Below are positions 18,893 through 26,517 of a DNA stretch of 64,000 bases, piece by piece; position 1 is the stretch's first letter, and the number at the start of each line of letters is the position of its first letter. Both the position numbers and the translations under genes were made by a program. The DNA lies in contig NZ_CP070225.1 of the NCBI RefSeq assembly GCF_021631985.1, positions 3,968,001-4,032,000 on the forward strand. Reading direction: 5' to 3'. Under the pieces are notes generated by a model, which had not been told where the DNA came from, searched no databases, and was given only the letters and a program-made list of their open reading frames with translations. The DNA comes from Sandaracinus amylolyticus. Lineage in GTDB: Bacteria > Myxococcota_A > Polyangia > Polyangiales > Sandaracinaceae.

Positions 18893-19154
18893 AAGGTCCT
18901 CCTGCCCCGGGCGTTGCGGACCGGCGGGCAGCGTAGCGCGCGCCGCGCGCGCGCTGGAAGTCATCGAGGGTCGAGCGCAAGAACGAGTGGCCGCCGTGGC
19001 GTCCGCCGCCGTCGGGCTTCAGCTCGCCGCGCGCGATCGCGGTGCGCACCGAAGCGGGGTTCTCGAAGCGGAGATAGATCGCTGCCTCGGCCGTCGTGAG
19101 CCACGCATGCGGTGGAAGCGCGGCGAGCTCGGCGAGCGAGCGCGGATCGCTCAT
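18576..19154 (-). CDS. excisionase-like helix-turn-helix protein
   Basis: The first 75 residues (AELAALPPHAWLTTAEAAIYL, then FENPASVRTAIARGEL and LRSTLDDFQRARG) fit a MerR/excisionase-type winged helix of the helix-turn-helix domain 17 kind. Its ATG overlaps the stop of the upstream gene (TGATG) and GGAG precedes it. The frame then stays open for another 110 codons, running for more than 300 bp inside the integrase gene, where it is low-complexity and probably meaningless. The functional protein may therefore be only the N-terminal part. It is expected to bend DNA or control the direction of integrase action. Confidence 0.6.
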   Translation of the reverse strand: MSDPRSLAELAALPPHAWLTTAEAAIYLRFENPASVRTAIARGELKPDGGGRHGGHSFLRSTLDDFQRARGARYAARRSATPGAGGPCGEDQVPRRAAAPRRPLQSAREGTRPEDGENERRDQDRRGEVGSRGLGEAGRSATHGGSEQRGAHAGAPRRCRDLVDAFEAPRAQGEHAPHVRGRDRPAYRAAPR

Positions 19155-19474
19155 CACAGCCACTCCGGATAGAGCGCTCCGAGCGGCGGCAGCTCCAGCG
19201 GCGGCGGGGGCCCGAGCGGTTCGTAGACCAGCGGCCTTGGTGCGAACCGGTCGATGCCCGCGATCGTGCCGCGCTCGAAGTGCGGCACCACGACGACATC
19301 GAGCCCGGGCAGGATCTTCGCGAGCCGTCCCGGCGCGGCGCCCTCGGCGCGCGCCTGCAGCCGCTCCCACACGTCAGGCGAGACGTACACGACGCCCGTG
19401 CGGGCGATCAGGGCGAGCGTGCGTCGGAAGCGCTCGCGTCGAGCGCGGCGCCGCTTCTTCGATCGGATGCTCAC
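19154..19474 (-). CDS. hypothetical basic prophage protein
   Basis: A 106-residue protein. A very basic N-terminus (SIRSKKRRRARRERFRRTLA) is followed by a compact part (TGVVYVSPDVWERLQARAEG) and a Pro/Leu-rich C-terminus (LGPPPPLELPPLGALYPEWL). The GTG start overlaps the stop of the methyltransferase gene by 4 bp (GTGA), and its own stop overlaps the excisionase-like start by 1 bp, so it is part of the early left operon. No family recognised. Confidence 0.65.
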   Translation of the reverse strand: MSIRSKKRRRARRERFRRTLALIARTGVVYVSPDVWERLQARAEGAAPGRLAKILPGLDVVVVPHFERGTIAGIDRFAPRPLVYEPLGPPPPLELPPLGALYPEWL

Positions 19475-20955
19475 GCCGCAGCCTCCACGCGCCCGCGCAC
19501 GTTCGCGCGCACGATCGCCTCGGCGAGCGGCGGACACACGCTGTTGCCCGCCTTCGCGATCTGCTCGGTCTTCGTGAGCGGCTTCCCGTCGTGGACGGGA
19601 TCGATCACGTAGTGGTCGCCGAAGCCCTGCGCGCGGAAGAGCTCGCGCGGCACGAGCATGCGCATGCCGATGTCGACGATCGCGTAGGGCTCGCCGTCGA
19701 TCGTGAGCAGCGGCTCGGCACCGGACTCGTAGCGCGCGAGCAGCGTCCGCACCGCGGCGATGTGCTGCCCGCCCGCGGTGATCGTCGGCATCGGCTCGCG
19801 CACGTCCGCGCCCGACGCGGTGCCGTAGAACTTCTCGAGGTGCGCGACCGAGAGGGAGTGGTGGTCCTGCGTCGTCACGGTCCCGAGCGCGCGCCCGAGC
19901 TCGTGCCCGACGACGCCGCCGTAGTGCTTCGTCACGAACGCGGCGACGAGCGCGTGCTTCGCGGCGCCCGCGACCACGGTGCCGAGCGGCTTGTCGAGCC
20001 CGGGCACCCGCGGCGCCTGCCCGTCGCGCTCGCCATACCCGGTCTGCACGAGCGTCGGCGCGATGAGCGCGAGCTCGCCGCGGTTCGCCGCGGTCGCGGT
20101 GCGCACGGGCTCGTCGATCGAGTGCACGCGCGCGTCGCGCGGGTGCGTCACGGGCACGATGAAGGGGCGCGCCGCGTCGACCACATACCGGCGCATGCCC
20201 GCGGCGATCCGTCGCAGCGTCGCGTCGGCGAGCGGGCGCGCGCGCTCGAAGATGCTCGGGCACGGGATCGACCAGTCGATGACCTCGGCGGCGGTGCGCC
20301 ACGCGCGCTGCCCGCGCCCCGATCGCGCGTGCGTCGGCTCGGGCCACGCGATCGGCTGCCCGTCGCGACGCGCGACGAGGAAGAGCCGCTTGCGCGTCGT
20401 CGGCGCGCCGTAGTCGGCAGCGACGAGGATGCGGTGCTCGACGCGGTACCCGTAGCGTTCGAGCTTGCGCACGAACGCGCGGAAGGTCTGACCGGCGCGC
20501 GCCTTGTCGGGCCGATCGTCGGGCCCGAGGGGGCCCCAGTCGGCGAACTCTTCGACGTTCTCGAGCGCGATGACGCGCGGCGCGACATCGCGCGCCCACC
20601 GCACCACGACCCACGCGAGCCCGCGGATCTTCTTCTTCCGCGGCTTGCCGCCCTTCGACTTCGAGAAGTGCGTGCAATCGGGCGACGCCCAGAGCAGTCC
20701 GACGGGGCGCCCGCCGACGACCTCGCGCGGCGTGACGCGGAAGACGCTCTCGCAGTAGTGCACCGTCGTCGGGTGATTCGCCGCGTGCATCGCGATCGCG
20801 GCGGGGTCGTGGTTGACCGCGATGTCCGGGTGCCGGCCGAGCGCGCGCGCGATCCCCTCGCTCGCGCCGCCGCCGCCCGCGAAGAGATCGACGACGAGCT
20901 CGCGCTCTACCCACGCGCCGAGGCGGAGCTGCGACGTATGACCGCGCGGGCTCAC
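19471..20955 (-). CDS. C5-cytosine DNA methyltransferase
   Basis: A 494-residue enzyme that transfers a methyl group from SAM to cytosine C5. Motif I is VDLFAGGGGASEG (from residue 23), motif IV ASPDCTHFSK with catalytic Cys94, motif VI LENVEEF, motif VIII ADYGAPTTRKRLFLVAR and motif X TEQIAKAGNSV. The target recognition region lies between VIII and X. Motif IV reads SPDC instead of the usual GPPCQ, as in several phage enzymes. The GTG start overlaps the upstream stop by 4 bp. No partner nuclease is nearby, so it probably protects phage DNA from host restriction. Confidence 0.9.
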   Translation of the reverse strand: MSPRGHTSQLRLGAWVERELVVDLFAGGGGASEGIARALGRHPDIAVNHDPAAIAMHAANHPTTVHYCESVFRVTPREVVGGRPVGLLWASPDCTHFSKSKGGKPRKKKIRGLAWVVVRWARDVAPRVIALENVEEFADWGPLGPDDRPDKARAGQTFRAFVRKLERYGYRVEHRILVAADYGAPTTRKRLFLVARRDGQPIAWPEPTHARSGRGQRAWRTAAEVIDWSIPCPSIFERARPLADATLRRIAAGMRRYVVDAARPFIVPVTHPRDARVHSIDEPVRTATAANRGELALIAPTLVQTGYGERDGQAPRVPGLDKPLGTVVAGAAKHALVAAFVTKHYGGVVGHELGRALGTVTTQDHHSLSVAHLEKFYGTASGADVREPMPTITAGGQHIAAVRTLLARYESGAEPLLTIDGEPYAIVDIGMRMLVPRELFRAQGFGDHYVIDPVHDGKPLTKTEQIAKAGNSVCPPLAEAIVRANVRGRVEAAA

Positions 20956-21389
20956 TTGCCGACCTCGCTCGGCGGGGGCTCGGTCGGCACACGTTCGACG
21001 TCGATCGTCGTGCCCTCGGTCGTCGCCGGCCGTGCTGCGCGCTGCGCGCGGAACGCTCGCACGCACGCCTCGACGATCGCGCGTGAGTGCTCGGCCGGCA
21101 TCCACCCGGCGTCGGGGAACGCGCCGTAGCGGCCGCCCGCCTCCCATCCCGGCGGCGACTCCCGGTCTGCTCGCGGGAAGCCGACCGCAACGGGATTGCC
21201 GTCGGGCGTCGCCGCGATGCGGAGCGACCAGCCCTCGCCGCGCGCGCGGAAGTACATCGGGAGGCCGTCGACGTCGCCCTCGCCCTGCACCGGGCACGCG
21301 CCCCCGACGTCGATCGACCAGTCGTCGCCGTCATGCGACCACGCGCACGCGGCGAGCGCGCCGACGACCTTCTCGCGGAGGTCGGTCAT
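20952..21389 (-). CDS. hypothetical early prophage protein
   Basis: A 145-residue protein beginning MTDLREKVVGALAACAWSHD, with a mid-part (PMYFRARGEGWSLRIAATP) and C-terminal SRAIVEACVRAFRAQRAARP. It has the mixed composition expected of a real soluble protein. It overlaps the methyltransferase start by 4 bp and the upstream gene by 4 bp (ATGA). No family recognised. Confidence 0.6.
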   Translation of the reverse strand: MTDLREKVVGALAACAWSHDGDDWSIDVGGACPVQGEGDVDGLPMYFRARGEGWSLRIAATPDGNPVAVGFPRADRESPPGWEAGGRYGAFPDAGWMPAEHSRAIVEACVRAFRAQRAARPATTEGTTIDVERVPTEPPPSEVGK

Positions 21390-21619
21390 CGCGATCCCTC
21401 GCCCGCGCTAAGCTCGTCGACCTCGTCGATCACCTCGACGTGCGAGAGCGCGACGCTTCCCGCCACGCCAGTGATCCAGACCGACGCGTGATCGCTCATG
21501 CACGCGGCGGGAGCCCGCGTCGTCGAGACGCGGCCGGGCCCCTCACGGAGCCCCGTCCAGAAGCGCACGCGCGTGCCGACGGGGTGCGCCGCGTCGGTCC
21601 ATTCGATCGACGTCGTCAT
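21386..21619 (-). CDS. small early prophage protein
   Basis: A 77-residue protein (MTTSIEWTDAAHPVGTRVRF) with a beta-rich core that includes HPVGTRVRFWTGLREGPGRV and SVWITGVAGSVALSHVEVI. It overlaps both neighbours by 4 bp. The start is fixed by the coupled ATGA; the frame runs 11 codons further upstream. It may bind DNA or protein; no family recognised. Confidence 0.6.
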   Translation of the reverse strand: MTTSIEWTDAAHPVGTRVRFWTGLREGPGRVSTTRAPAACMSDHASVWITGVAGSVALSHVEVIDEVDELSAGEGSR

Positions 21620-21846
21620 TGCGGCAGCTCCTCGCAGAGCACGACGCGGCACTCGCGCGCGATCGCTTCGTCGCTCACGGCCTCGTCGTGGTCGATGTAT
21701 CGGCGCGCGCTCTCGTCGCGCGCGGCCATCTCGATCGCGTGCCGCTTCGCGAGCTCGGGCGAATCGGCCTCCATCGACCGGAACTCGTCGATCGACGTCG
21801 CGCCGTCCCGCGTCGGGACCGCGACCTTCACGCGGTATCGCTTCAT
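21616..21846 (-). CDS. small early prophage protein
   Basis: A 76-residue protein (MKRYRVKVAVPTRDGATSID), mostly alpha/beta, with helical stretch SPELAKRHAIEMAARDESAR and a Cys near the end (ECRVVLCEELPQ). ATGA overlaps with both neighbours mark it as part of the same operon. Function unknown. Confidence 0.6.
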   Translation of the reverse strand: MKRYRVKVAVPTRDGATSIDEFRSMEADSPELAKRHAIEMAARDESARRYIDHDEAVSDEAIARECRVVLCEELPQ

Positions 21847-22223
21847 CGCGGCCCCTGTCGCTCGACAGCGCGCAGCTCGGGGGCGACCGCGGCGAGCTGA
21901 TTGTTCTTCGCCGTGAGGCGCTGCTCGACCGCGCGCTGCAGGTCGACCTGTCCGTCGGGACACGTGGTCGCCATGCGCAGCGCGCAGATCACGAAATCGG
22001 CGATGTACTTCTCGACGTCCGCCCGCTTCGCCGGGTCCGCCCAGTCGAAGCCCCCGTGCTCGGCTTCATCGATGATCGCCGCGAGTTTCCCGCCCGCCTT
22101 GTGCACATGCAGCAGTGCATGCGCGAAGTCCTTGTGCGTCATCGGCGACGACCTGAAGTCGCGGTGGTAGTGCGCGGTCCAGGGCAGCGCGGACTGCAGC
22201 TCTCGAATGGTCCTGTCGTTCAT
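21843..22223 (-). CDS. possible MazG-like protein of the early operon
   Basis: A 126-residue helical protein: MNDRTIRELQSALPWTAHYH, then MTHKDFAHALLHVHKAGGKL, IDEAEHGGFDWADPAKRADV and YIADFVICALRMATTCPDGQ. The pattern of acidic helices resembles all-alpha NTP pyrophosphatases of the MazG type, but the EExxE metal motif is not clear, so this is a weak guess. GGAGGG precedes the ATG by 7 bp. A perfect 16-bp inverted repeat lies directly upstream. Confidence 0.55.
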   Translation of the reverse strand: MNDRTIRELQSALPWTAHYHRDFRSSPMTHKDFAHALLHVHKAGGKLAAIIDEAEHGGFDWADPAKRADVEKYIADFVICALRMATTCPDGQVDLQRAVEQRLTAKNNQLAAVAPELRAVERQGPR

Positions 22224-22236
22224 GCGCGTGTCCCTC

Positions 22237-22290
22237 CGCGCTGCGCTCGAGCCGAGGTCGGTGGGGGGTCCGACGCTCGAGCGCAGCGCG
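22237..22290. repeat. perfect 16-bp inverted repeat with 22-bp loop
   Basis: CGCGCTGCGCTCGAGC (22237-22252) and GCTCGAGCGCAGCGCG (22275-22290) are exact reverse complements. The hairpin lies in the 141-bp gap between the ERF gene stop and the next start, directly before a Shine-Dalgarno, the only such gap in the left operon. Confidence 0.85.
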
Positions 22291-22364
22291 CAGAGGCCGA
22301 GCACCATCGCTCGGCGTGCGCCTAAGCCCGCTGCCAGCTCGCCCGGTCGGCGCGGGCGAAGCTC

Positions 22365-23150
22365 TCAGCTCGCCGGCGGCTCCTCGTGCGCGGGCACCTC
22401 ACCGGCGCTCGGATCGGGCGCGGCGCGCCGACGCTGCGCGACGACCCACGGGCGCAGCGCCTCGAGGTCTCGCGCCGTCCATGCGCTCACCGGCCGCCCG
22501 ACGTGGCGCTCGTACTCCTCGCGCGCGATGCCGCAGTCGACGAGCCACTTCGCCGCCTTGAGGTTGCGATCGGCGTCGACCTCGTCGCCGCCCTTCGCGC
22601 TTTCGCGCTCGCCGGTGTCCTCCTGCATGTCCGCCGTCGCGATGCCGAGGAGCGAGAGCGCCGTGTACCGCTGCAGCAACGTGATCGTCGATGCGACCGC
22701 CTGCGCGGGGCTCTTGTGCCCGCTCGTGTCCGAGGGCGCATCGAGGGTGCATTCCTCCGAGTGCCCCTCGGCGTGCGTCAGGCGGCACGTCACGCGCACG
22801 GTGCTCTTCTCGCCAGTGGTCGGGACCCATGCGAGCGAGAACCCGTGCTGCGTGAGCGGACCGGTGATCGCGTTCATCACCCCCGCGAGCGATGCGTGCG
22901 TGTAGTTGGTCCGCTTGCCCGCGTTGTTCGTGAAGTCGACCGTCGAGTCCTTCGCGATCACCGTCGGGAGATCGCGCTTCAGCGCGGCGAGCGCGCGCGT
23001 GTACGCCTTCCGGGCCTCTCCCGCCTCCCACTCGCGCTGGACCGCGAGGAGCTCGCGCAGCGTCGCCGGGTCGGCGAGCGCCGTGCCCTGCGCCATCGCG
23101 GCGGCGACGAGCGGGTGCGCGCGCGCGGGCGCGTCGAGCGGAGCCGTCAT
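22365..23150 (-). CDS. ERF-family single-strand annealing protein
   Basis: A 261-residue recombinase that anneals complementary single strands in phage recombination. The N-terminal two thirds match the ERF family: LKRDLPTVIAKDSTVDFTNN, YTHASLAGVMNAITGPLTQHG, FSLAWVPTTG and SPAQAVASTITLLQRYTALS, the last with LLGIATADMQEDTG. The C-terminus is variable and acidic/Arg-rich. AGAGGA precedes the ATG at 23,150. It is 23 bp downstream of the RecE-like nuclease gene, the normal partner of such proteins. Confidence 0.85.
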   Translation of the reverse strand: MTAPLDAPARAHPLVAAAMAQGTALADPATLRELLAVQREWEAGEARKAYTRALAALKRDLPTVIAKDSTVDFTNNAGKRTNYTHASLAGVMNAITGPLTQHGFSLAWVPTTGEKSTVRVTCRLTHAEGHSEECTLDAPSDTSGHKSPAQAVASTITLLQRYTALSLLGIATADMQEDTGERESAKGGDEVDADRNLKAAKWLVDCGIAREEYERHVGRPVSAWTARDLEALRPWVVAQRRRAAPDPSAGEVPAHEEPPAS

Positions 23151-23173
23151 GATCGTTCCTCTGTGCGTGTCGG

Positions 23174-23989
23174 TCACCAGTCGTCTCCGGTCTGCTCGGG
23201 CTCGCCCGAGGGGGTCCATGCGGGAAGCGGCAGATCGACGACGCTGGGCGCGAGCCCGGGCCACCAATCGGCCGCGCGGCACTCCGCGTAACGACGCAGG
23301 AGCGAGCGGTAGAGGGCGCGCCCGCGCTCGAGGTCTGCGACCTGGATGCGCGCGGGGATCACGTCGAAGGGCTCGACGGTCTGGATCGCGACCACGAACA
23401 CCTGCGACGAGAGCGGGTGCAGCCGGCGCGTCGCGACGGCGCCGTCGAGGTAGAAGGCGACCTGCCCGTGATAGAGGCGCCCCGCGACCTCGCGCGCGAG
23501 CTGCTCGAGCGTCTCCGCGCGCGTGCTCTTCAGATCGACGAGGTACGCGGGGGCGACGTAGTCGAGCCGGCCCTTGCACGCGATGCCGGTCGCCTCGTCG
23601 TGCCACGTGAGCACCTCTTCGGCGTGTCCGCCGCGGAGCAGGTCGCGCACCGCCGGATGCGCGAGCGCCGCTTCCGCGCAGCGCGAGACGAGCGCGTGCT
23701 CGTCGGCGTCGACGATCACCGCGTCCGGATCGATCGACGCGCGCCACGCCGCCTTCGCTTCTTTCGCTTCCTTCCTGCGGCCGTCGCCGAAGTCGGGCTC
23801 GACGATGAAGCGGGTAGCCCAGAGCTCGGGCTCGAGCACCGCGCAGTGGATCAGCGTCCCGAGACGAAGCGCGCGCGTGTCCTCGCGCGCGTGATCGCGG
23901 CGGTACTCGAGCAGCTTCGCGGAGGTCGCGAGGTGCACGAGCGTCGACCAGTTGACCGCGTCGATCGACGCGTAGTCGACGCCGCTCAC
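23174..23989 (-). CDS. PD-(D/E)XK exonuclease, RecE-like
   Basis: A 271-residue nuclease that would produce single-stranded ends for the ERF protein. It has LGTLIHCAVLEPELW near the start, the catalytic cluster IACKGRLDYVAPAYLVDLKSTR (GRLD then D-x-K) and RLYHGQVAFYLDGAV (QxxxY), the usual RecE/AddB-type core order. The GTG start overlaps the stop of the upstream gene by 4 bp. It is placed before the ERF gene in the same transcript, which supports a two-component recombination system like RecE/RecT. Confidence 0.85.
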   Translation of the reverse strand: MSGVDYASIDAVNWSTLVHLATSAKLLEYRRDHAREDTRALRLGTLIHCAVLEPELWATRFIVEPDFGDGRRKEAKEAKAAWRASIDPDAVIVDADEHALVSRCAEAALAHPAVRDLLRGGHAEEVLTWHDEATGIACKGRLDYVAPAYLVDLKSTRAETLEQLAREVAGRLYHGQVAFYLDGAVATRRLHPLSSQVFVVAIQTVEPFDVIPARIQVADLERGRALYRSLLRRYAECRAADWWPGLAPSVVDLPLPAWTPSGEPEQTGDDW

Positions 23990-24252
23990 GTTCGGCCTCG
24001 GTCGAGAAGTTCGTCGTCCGCCTCGATCGCCGCGCTGGCGTCGATCGACGGGCGCGTGGGCTCCGGCTCGGCGCACCACGACGGCACCGGTTTGCCCGCG
24101 TCGATGAATAGCTGCCGCGCTCGCGCGCGGTCTTCGCGCTCGCGAGCCTCGCGCTCGTTGGCTTCGGCCACCTGCGCGATGTCCCAGGCGGCGTGCTCGG
24201 GCGACCCGGGGGCTGCCCACGGGCGCCGGAGGTCGACCTTCGGTCCGTTCAT
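23986..24252 (-). CDS. small early prophage protein
   Basis: An 88-residue acidic/basic helical protein (MNGPKVDLRRPWAAPGSPEH, then AEANEREAREREDRARARQL), probably a long charged helix with coiled-coil tendency. The ATG overlaps the preceding stop by 1 bp (TGATG) and its stop overlaps the nuclease start by 4 bp. Function unknown. Confidence 0.6.
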   Translation of the reverse strand: MNGPKVDLRRPWAAPGSPEHAAWDIAQVAEANEREAREREDRARARQLFIDAGKPVPSWCAEPEPTRPSIDASAAIEADDELLDRGRT

Positions 24253-24716
24253 CACGCCGCCTTCCTGCGCGCTTCGTCGCGCGCCTCGAGAGCCCTCGTC
24301 TGCGCCGAGCGCGCGAGCTCCATCGCCCGCGCTGCCTTGTCGCGCTGCTCGTCGAGCCACCCCTTCGGCGCGACCGGGTATCCGCCGCCCGCGGCGTACG
24401 CGAGTTCGTCGTCGATCTCGCGGCGCGCGCGCTGCGCGGCCGCGAAGCACTCGGTCGCGAGCGCATCGAGCTGCTCGGCGCGGCGCGCCGGATCGCGGTG
24501 CTCCGCCGCGCGCGTATCCGAGCACGTCGAGCAGTAGAGTTGATCGAGCGGCTTCGTGAAGACCGAGTGCCCGCACACGAGCACGACCCACTGCTTCCCG
24601 CTCTCGCGCGCGGCGAACGTCGCGGCGTCGCACGACGCGCAGCCCTCGCACCGCTCGGGATCGCGGAACGGGCCGCGGTCGACGATGCCGTCGATGCAGG
24701 TGCCGGCGAGCGTCAC
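24252..24716 (-). CDS. cysteine-rich early protein
   Basis: A 154-residue protein with two clusters of Cys pairs (RCEGCASCD and LYCSTCSD), typical of a zinc-binding unit, followed by charged helices (REIDDELAYAAGGG, then ALEARDEARRKAA). The GTG start overlaps its upstream partner by 4 bp. Family unknown. Confidence 0.6.
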   Translation of the reverse strand: MTLAGTCIDGIVDRGPFRDPERCEGCASCDAATFAARESGKQWVVLVCGHSVFTKPLDQLYCSTCSDTRAAEHRDPARRAEQLDALATECFAAAQRARREIDDELAYAAGGGYPVAPKGWLDEQRDKAARAMELARSAQTRALEARDEARRKAA

Positions 24717-25342
24717 GACGCCACCGCCAGACCGCCCACCGTCGCGAGGCGCGCGAGGTAGTCGCGCACCGCGTCGTCGCCCCACGCGTGCAGCAGCACG
24801 AGCGCGGAACCGAAGCTCTTAGTGACGTCGTCCTTGGCGAACGCGTCCTCGGCCGCCTCCCACCACGAGAAGGGCACGCCACCCTCGGCGACGAGACGGA
24901 TCTCGGCGACGCGCTTCCGCCATCCGAGGTCGATGCGGACCGGGTGATCGACGAGCTCGGCGCTGTACCAAGGCTTCGCGGCCCACGAGTCGGGCGCGCG
25001 GAAGTACTCGTTCGCGATCGGCACGAGGCCGCGGAAGCGGATGCGTGCCGCGCAGAGCGCGCTGAGGAACGCGGTGCGCTCGACGAGCCCCTTGTGACGC
25101 ACGAGGCAGGACTCGTGGACGTACGACCCGAGGCCCTCGCCGAGCACGTGCCATCGCGTTTGGTCGGCCATCGACACCGCGGTCGCCTCCCAGCCACGCG
25201 CGCAGATCGCGCAGGTGTGGCGGCGCACGTCGACGATGAACGTCGAGACCTCGCCGGTGCGATCGCGTCTCGTCAGCACGAGCTGACCGAACTCGTCGTA
25301 TCCGACGCGGCCGTCGTCGGTGATCGGGCGAACGATGTTCAC
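24713..25342 (-). CDS. hypothetical early prophage protein
   Basis: A 209-residue protein with a Cys-containing N-terminal part (VDVRRHTCAICARGWEATAV) and a later stretch with many aromatic residues (ANEYFRAPDSWAAKPWYSAE, VPFSWWEAAEDAF). The GTG start is coupled to the upstream stop (GTGA), as is its own stop to the next gene. No known motif seen. Confidence 0.6.
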   Translation of the reverse strand: MNIVRPITDDGRVGYDEFGQLVLTRRDRTGEVSTFIVDVRRHTCAICARGWEATAVSMADQTRWHVLGEGLGSYVHESCLVRHKGLVERTAFLSALCAARIRFRGLVPIANEYFRAPDSWAAKPWYSAELVDHPVRIDLGWRKRVAEIRLVAEGGVPFSWWEAAEDAFAKDDVTKSFGSALVLLHAWGDDAVRDYLARLATVGGLAVAS

Positions 25343-25656
25343 GCCGCCCTCGACGGAGCGAGGACCGCCATCGCGTCGACGAAGCGGTCGCGCTTGTCGC
25401 GCAGCCGCTTCTCGGCGAGCGCCTCGGCCGCGGGAAGCGTGTCCGCGCTCCCCGTCGCGAGCGGCGTCATCGACGGGTCGCGCGTGTCGGTGATCGACAC
25501 GCACCAACCGGTCGGCTGGTGCCACGCGCAGACGAGCAGCTGCGCGACCACGCCTGCCCAGTGCGTCTCGTGCATCGCGACGCAGACGACGCCGAGCACG
25601 ACGATCGACGTCGGGTGCGCAGGCCGCTCCGGGCGCGTCGGATCGAGCCAGCTCAT
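25339..25656 (-). CDS. small early prophage protein
   Basis: A 105-residue protein (MSWLDPTRPERPAHPTSIVV) with a mildly hydrophobic centre (VVLGVVCVAMHETHWAGVVA) and a charged C-terminus (EKRLRDKRDRFVDAMAVL). Coupled to both neighbours by 4-bp overlaps. Family unknown. Confidence 0.6.
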   Translation of the reverse strand: MSWLDPTRPERPAHPTSIVVLGVVCVAMHETHWAGVVAQLLVCAWHQPTGWCVSITDTRDPSMTPLATGSADTLPAAEALAEKRLRDKRDRFVDAMAVLAPSRAA

Positions 25657-25865
25657 CGGCCCCTCGCGATCGCGCGGTGCGCGCGGGCAGTGCGACGCGA
25701 GCGGAACGCGGCCGCGAGCATCACGACCGCGGCGTCGAAGTCCTCCTCGCGGAACATGCGGCGGGCCGCTGCGGCGTAGACGCGGGCGCGGCGCGAGGCC
25801 TCGCGCGCGATGTTCCGGTTCGCGCTGCGGATCGACGCGCGCGCGGTGAGCGCGGGCGCGATCAC
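25653..25865 (-). CDS. small basic early protein
   Basis: A 70-residue Arg/Ala-rich protein (SIRSANRNIAREASRRARVY, then MFREEDFDAAVVMLAAAF). The GTG start is coupled to the upstream stop and the stop to the next start. Arg-rich composition like this also arises by chance in high-GC antisense frames, so certainty rests on its place in a tightly coupled operon. Confidence 0.5.
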   Translation of the reverse strand: MIAPALTARASIRSANRNIAREASRRARVYAAAARRMFREEDFDAAVVMLAAAFRSRRTARAHRAIARGR

Positions 25866-26125
25866 GAGGTCGCCCCGCGGTAGTCGCCTTCGACGCCGTG
25901 GCGGCTCGGGGCGAGATCGGGAAGACGCGACGGGCGCGGGATGTACGGGCCGCGGCGTGCGCTCTCGATGAGCTTCGAGATGCACGCGCGGATGGTCGGG
26001 TCGGTCGTGCGCGCGAGGCGCGCCTCGAGGTCTCGCGCGACCTGGCTCTCCATCGCGGGCGGGAGCGCAGCGGAGCGAGCGCGCGCGGCGAAATACGCCG
26101 TGTGATCGGCGGTCGCCTGCATCAC
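25862..26125 (-). CDS. small early prophage protein
   Basis: An 87-residue helical protein (MQATADHTAYFAARARSAAL, then ESQVARDLEARLARTTDPTI). Two adjacent start codons, GTG and ATG, overlap the upstream stop (GTGATG). Family unknown. Confidence 0.55.
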   Translation of the reverse strand: MMQATADHTAYFAARARSAALPPAMESQVARDLEARLARTTDPTIRACISKLIESARRGPYIPRPSRLPDLAPSRHGVEGDYRGATS

Positions 26126-26376
26126 TCGGCCTCTGCGGCGGTCGTCGCCGACTCGGTCGGCTCGAGCGACGCGGCGCGCGCGTCGGCGAGCTCGCGCTCG
26201 GCCTTGTCGAGGTCGTCGACCGCGAGGTCGAGGTCACGCCCGGCGGTGCGCGTGTCGGCTGCCTTGGTGGCGCGGACCGAACGCAGGTCACGGGCTCGCG
26301 CGATCACCTCATCGCGCCGACGCTCGACGCGCTTCTCGGCGTCTCGCACCGCAGGGCTCTTCGATGGACGGGCCAC
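26122..26376 (-). CDS. first gene of the left early operon, coiled-coil-like
   Basis: An 84-residue acidic/basic protein with long charged helices (AEKRVERRRDEVIARARDL, then LDLAVDDLDKAERELADARA). The GTG at 26,376 follows GGAGGAGAC. Upstream lies the divergent control region with two operator palindromes, so this is probably the first early gene repressed in the lysogen. Function unknown; the family could not be identified. Confidence 0.6.
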   Translation of the reverse strand: MARPSKSPAVRDAEKRVERRRDEVIARARDLRSVRATKAADTRTAGRDLDLAVDDLDKAERELADARAASLEPTESATTAAEAE

Positions 26377-26432
26377 GGGTCTCCTCCTCGCGTCGCGGTC
26401 ACCGCGTCGTCGATGGGCGGAGCATGCTGTGC

Positions 26433-26452
26433 GACTTGCCGCACGGCAAGTC
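26433..26452. promoter_or_regulatory. operator site O1
   Basis: GACTTGCCGCACGGCAAGTC is a 20-bp palindrome with 8-bp arms and centre GCAC. It lies 57 bp upstream of the left operon start and belongs to the set of four CTTGCC-N4-GGCAAG sites (26,487, 28,178, 28,207), the probable repressor-binding sites. Confidence 0.75.
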
Positions 26453-26486
26453 ATATCGATAGTCGACGGAGACTTTTCTCACTCTG

Positions 26487-26502
26487 CTTGCCGCTCGGCA
26501 AG
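26487..26502. promoter_or_regulatory. operator site O2
   Basis: CTTGCCGCTCGGCAAG, a palindrome with 6-bp arms and centre GCTC, ends 15 bp before the lipoprotein start codon. It shares both arms with O1 and is 54 bp from it. With O1 it would control the divergent promoters for the left operon and the lipoprotein gene. Confidence 0.75.
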
Positions 26503-26517
26503 GCTGAGCATCGGCGG

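Noticed and set aside
24713-25525. An earlier start for the 24713-25342 gene, giving a longer N-terminus.
   Set aside because: The extra part is Arg/His-rich and antisense-like; the coupled GTG at 25342 fits the operon pattern.
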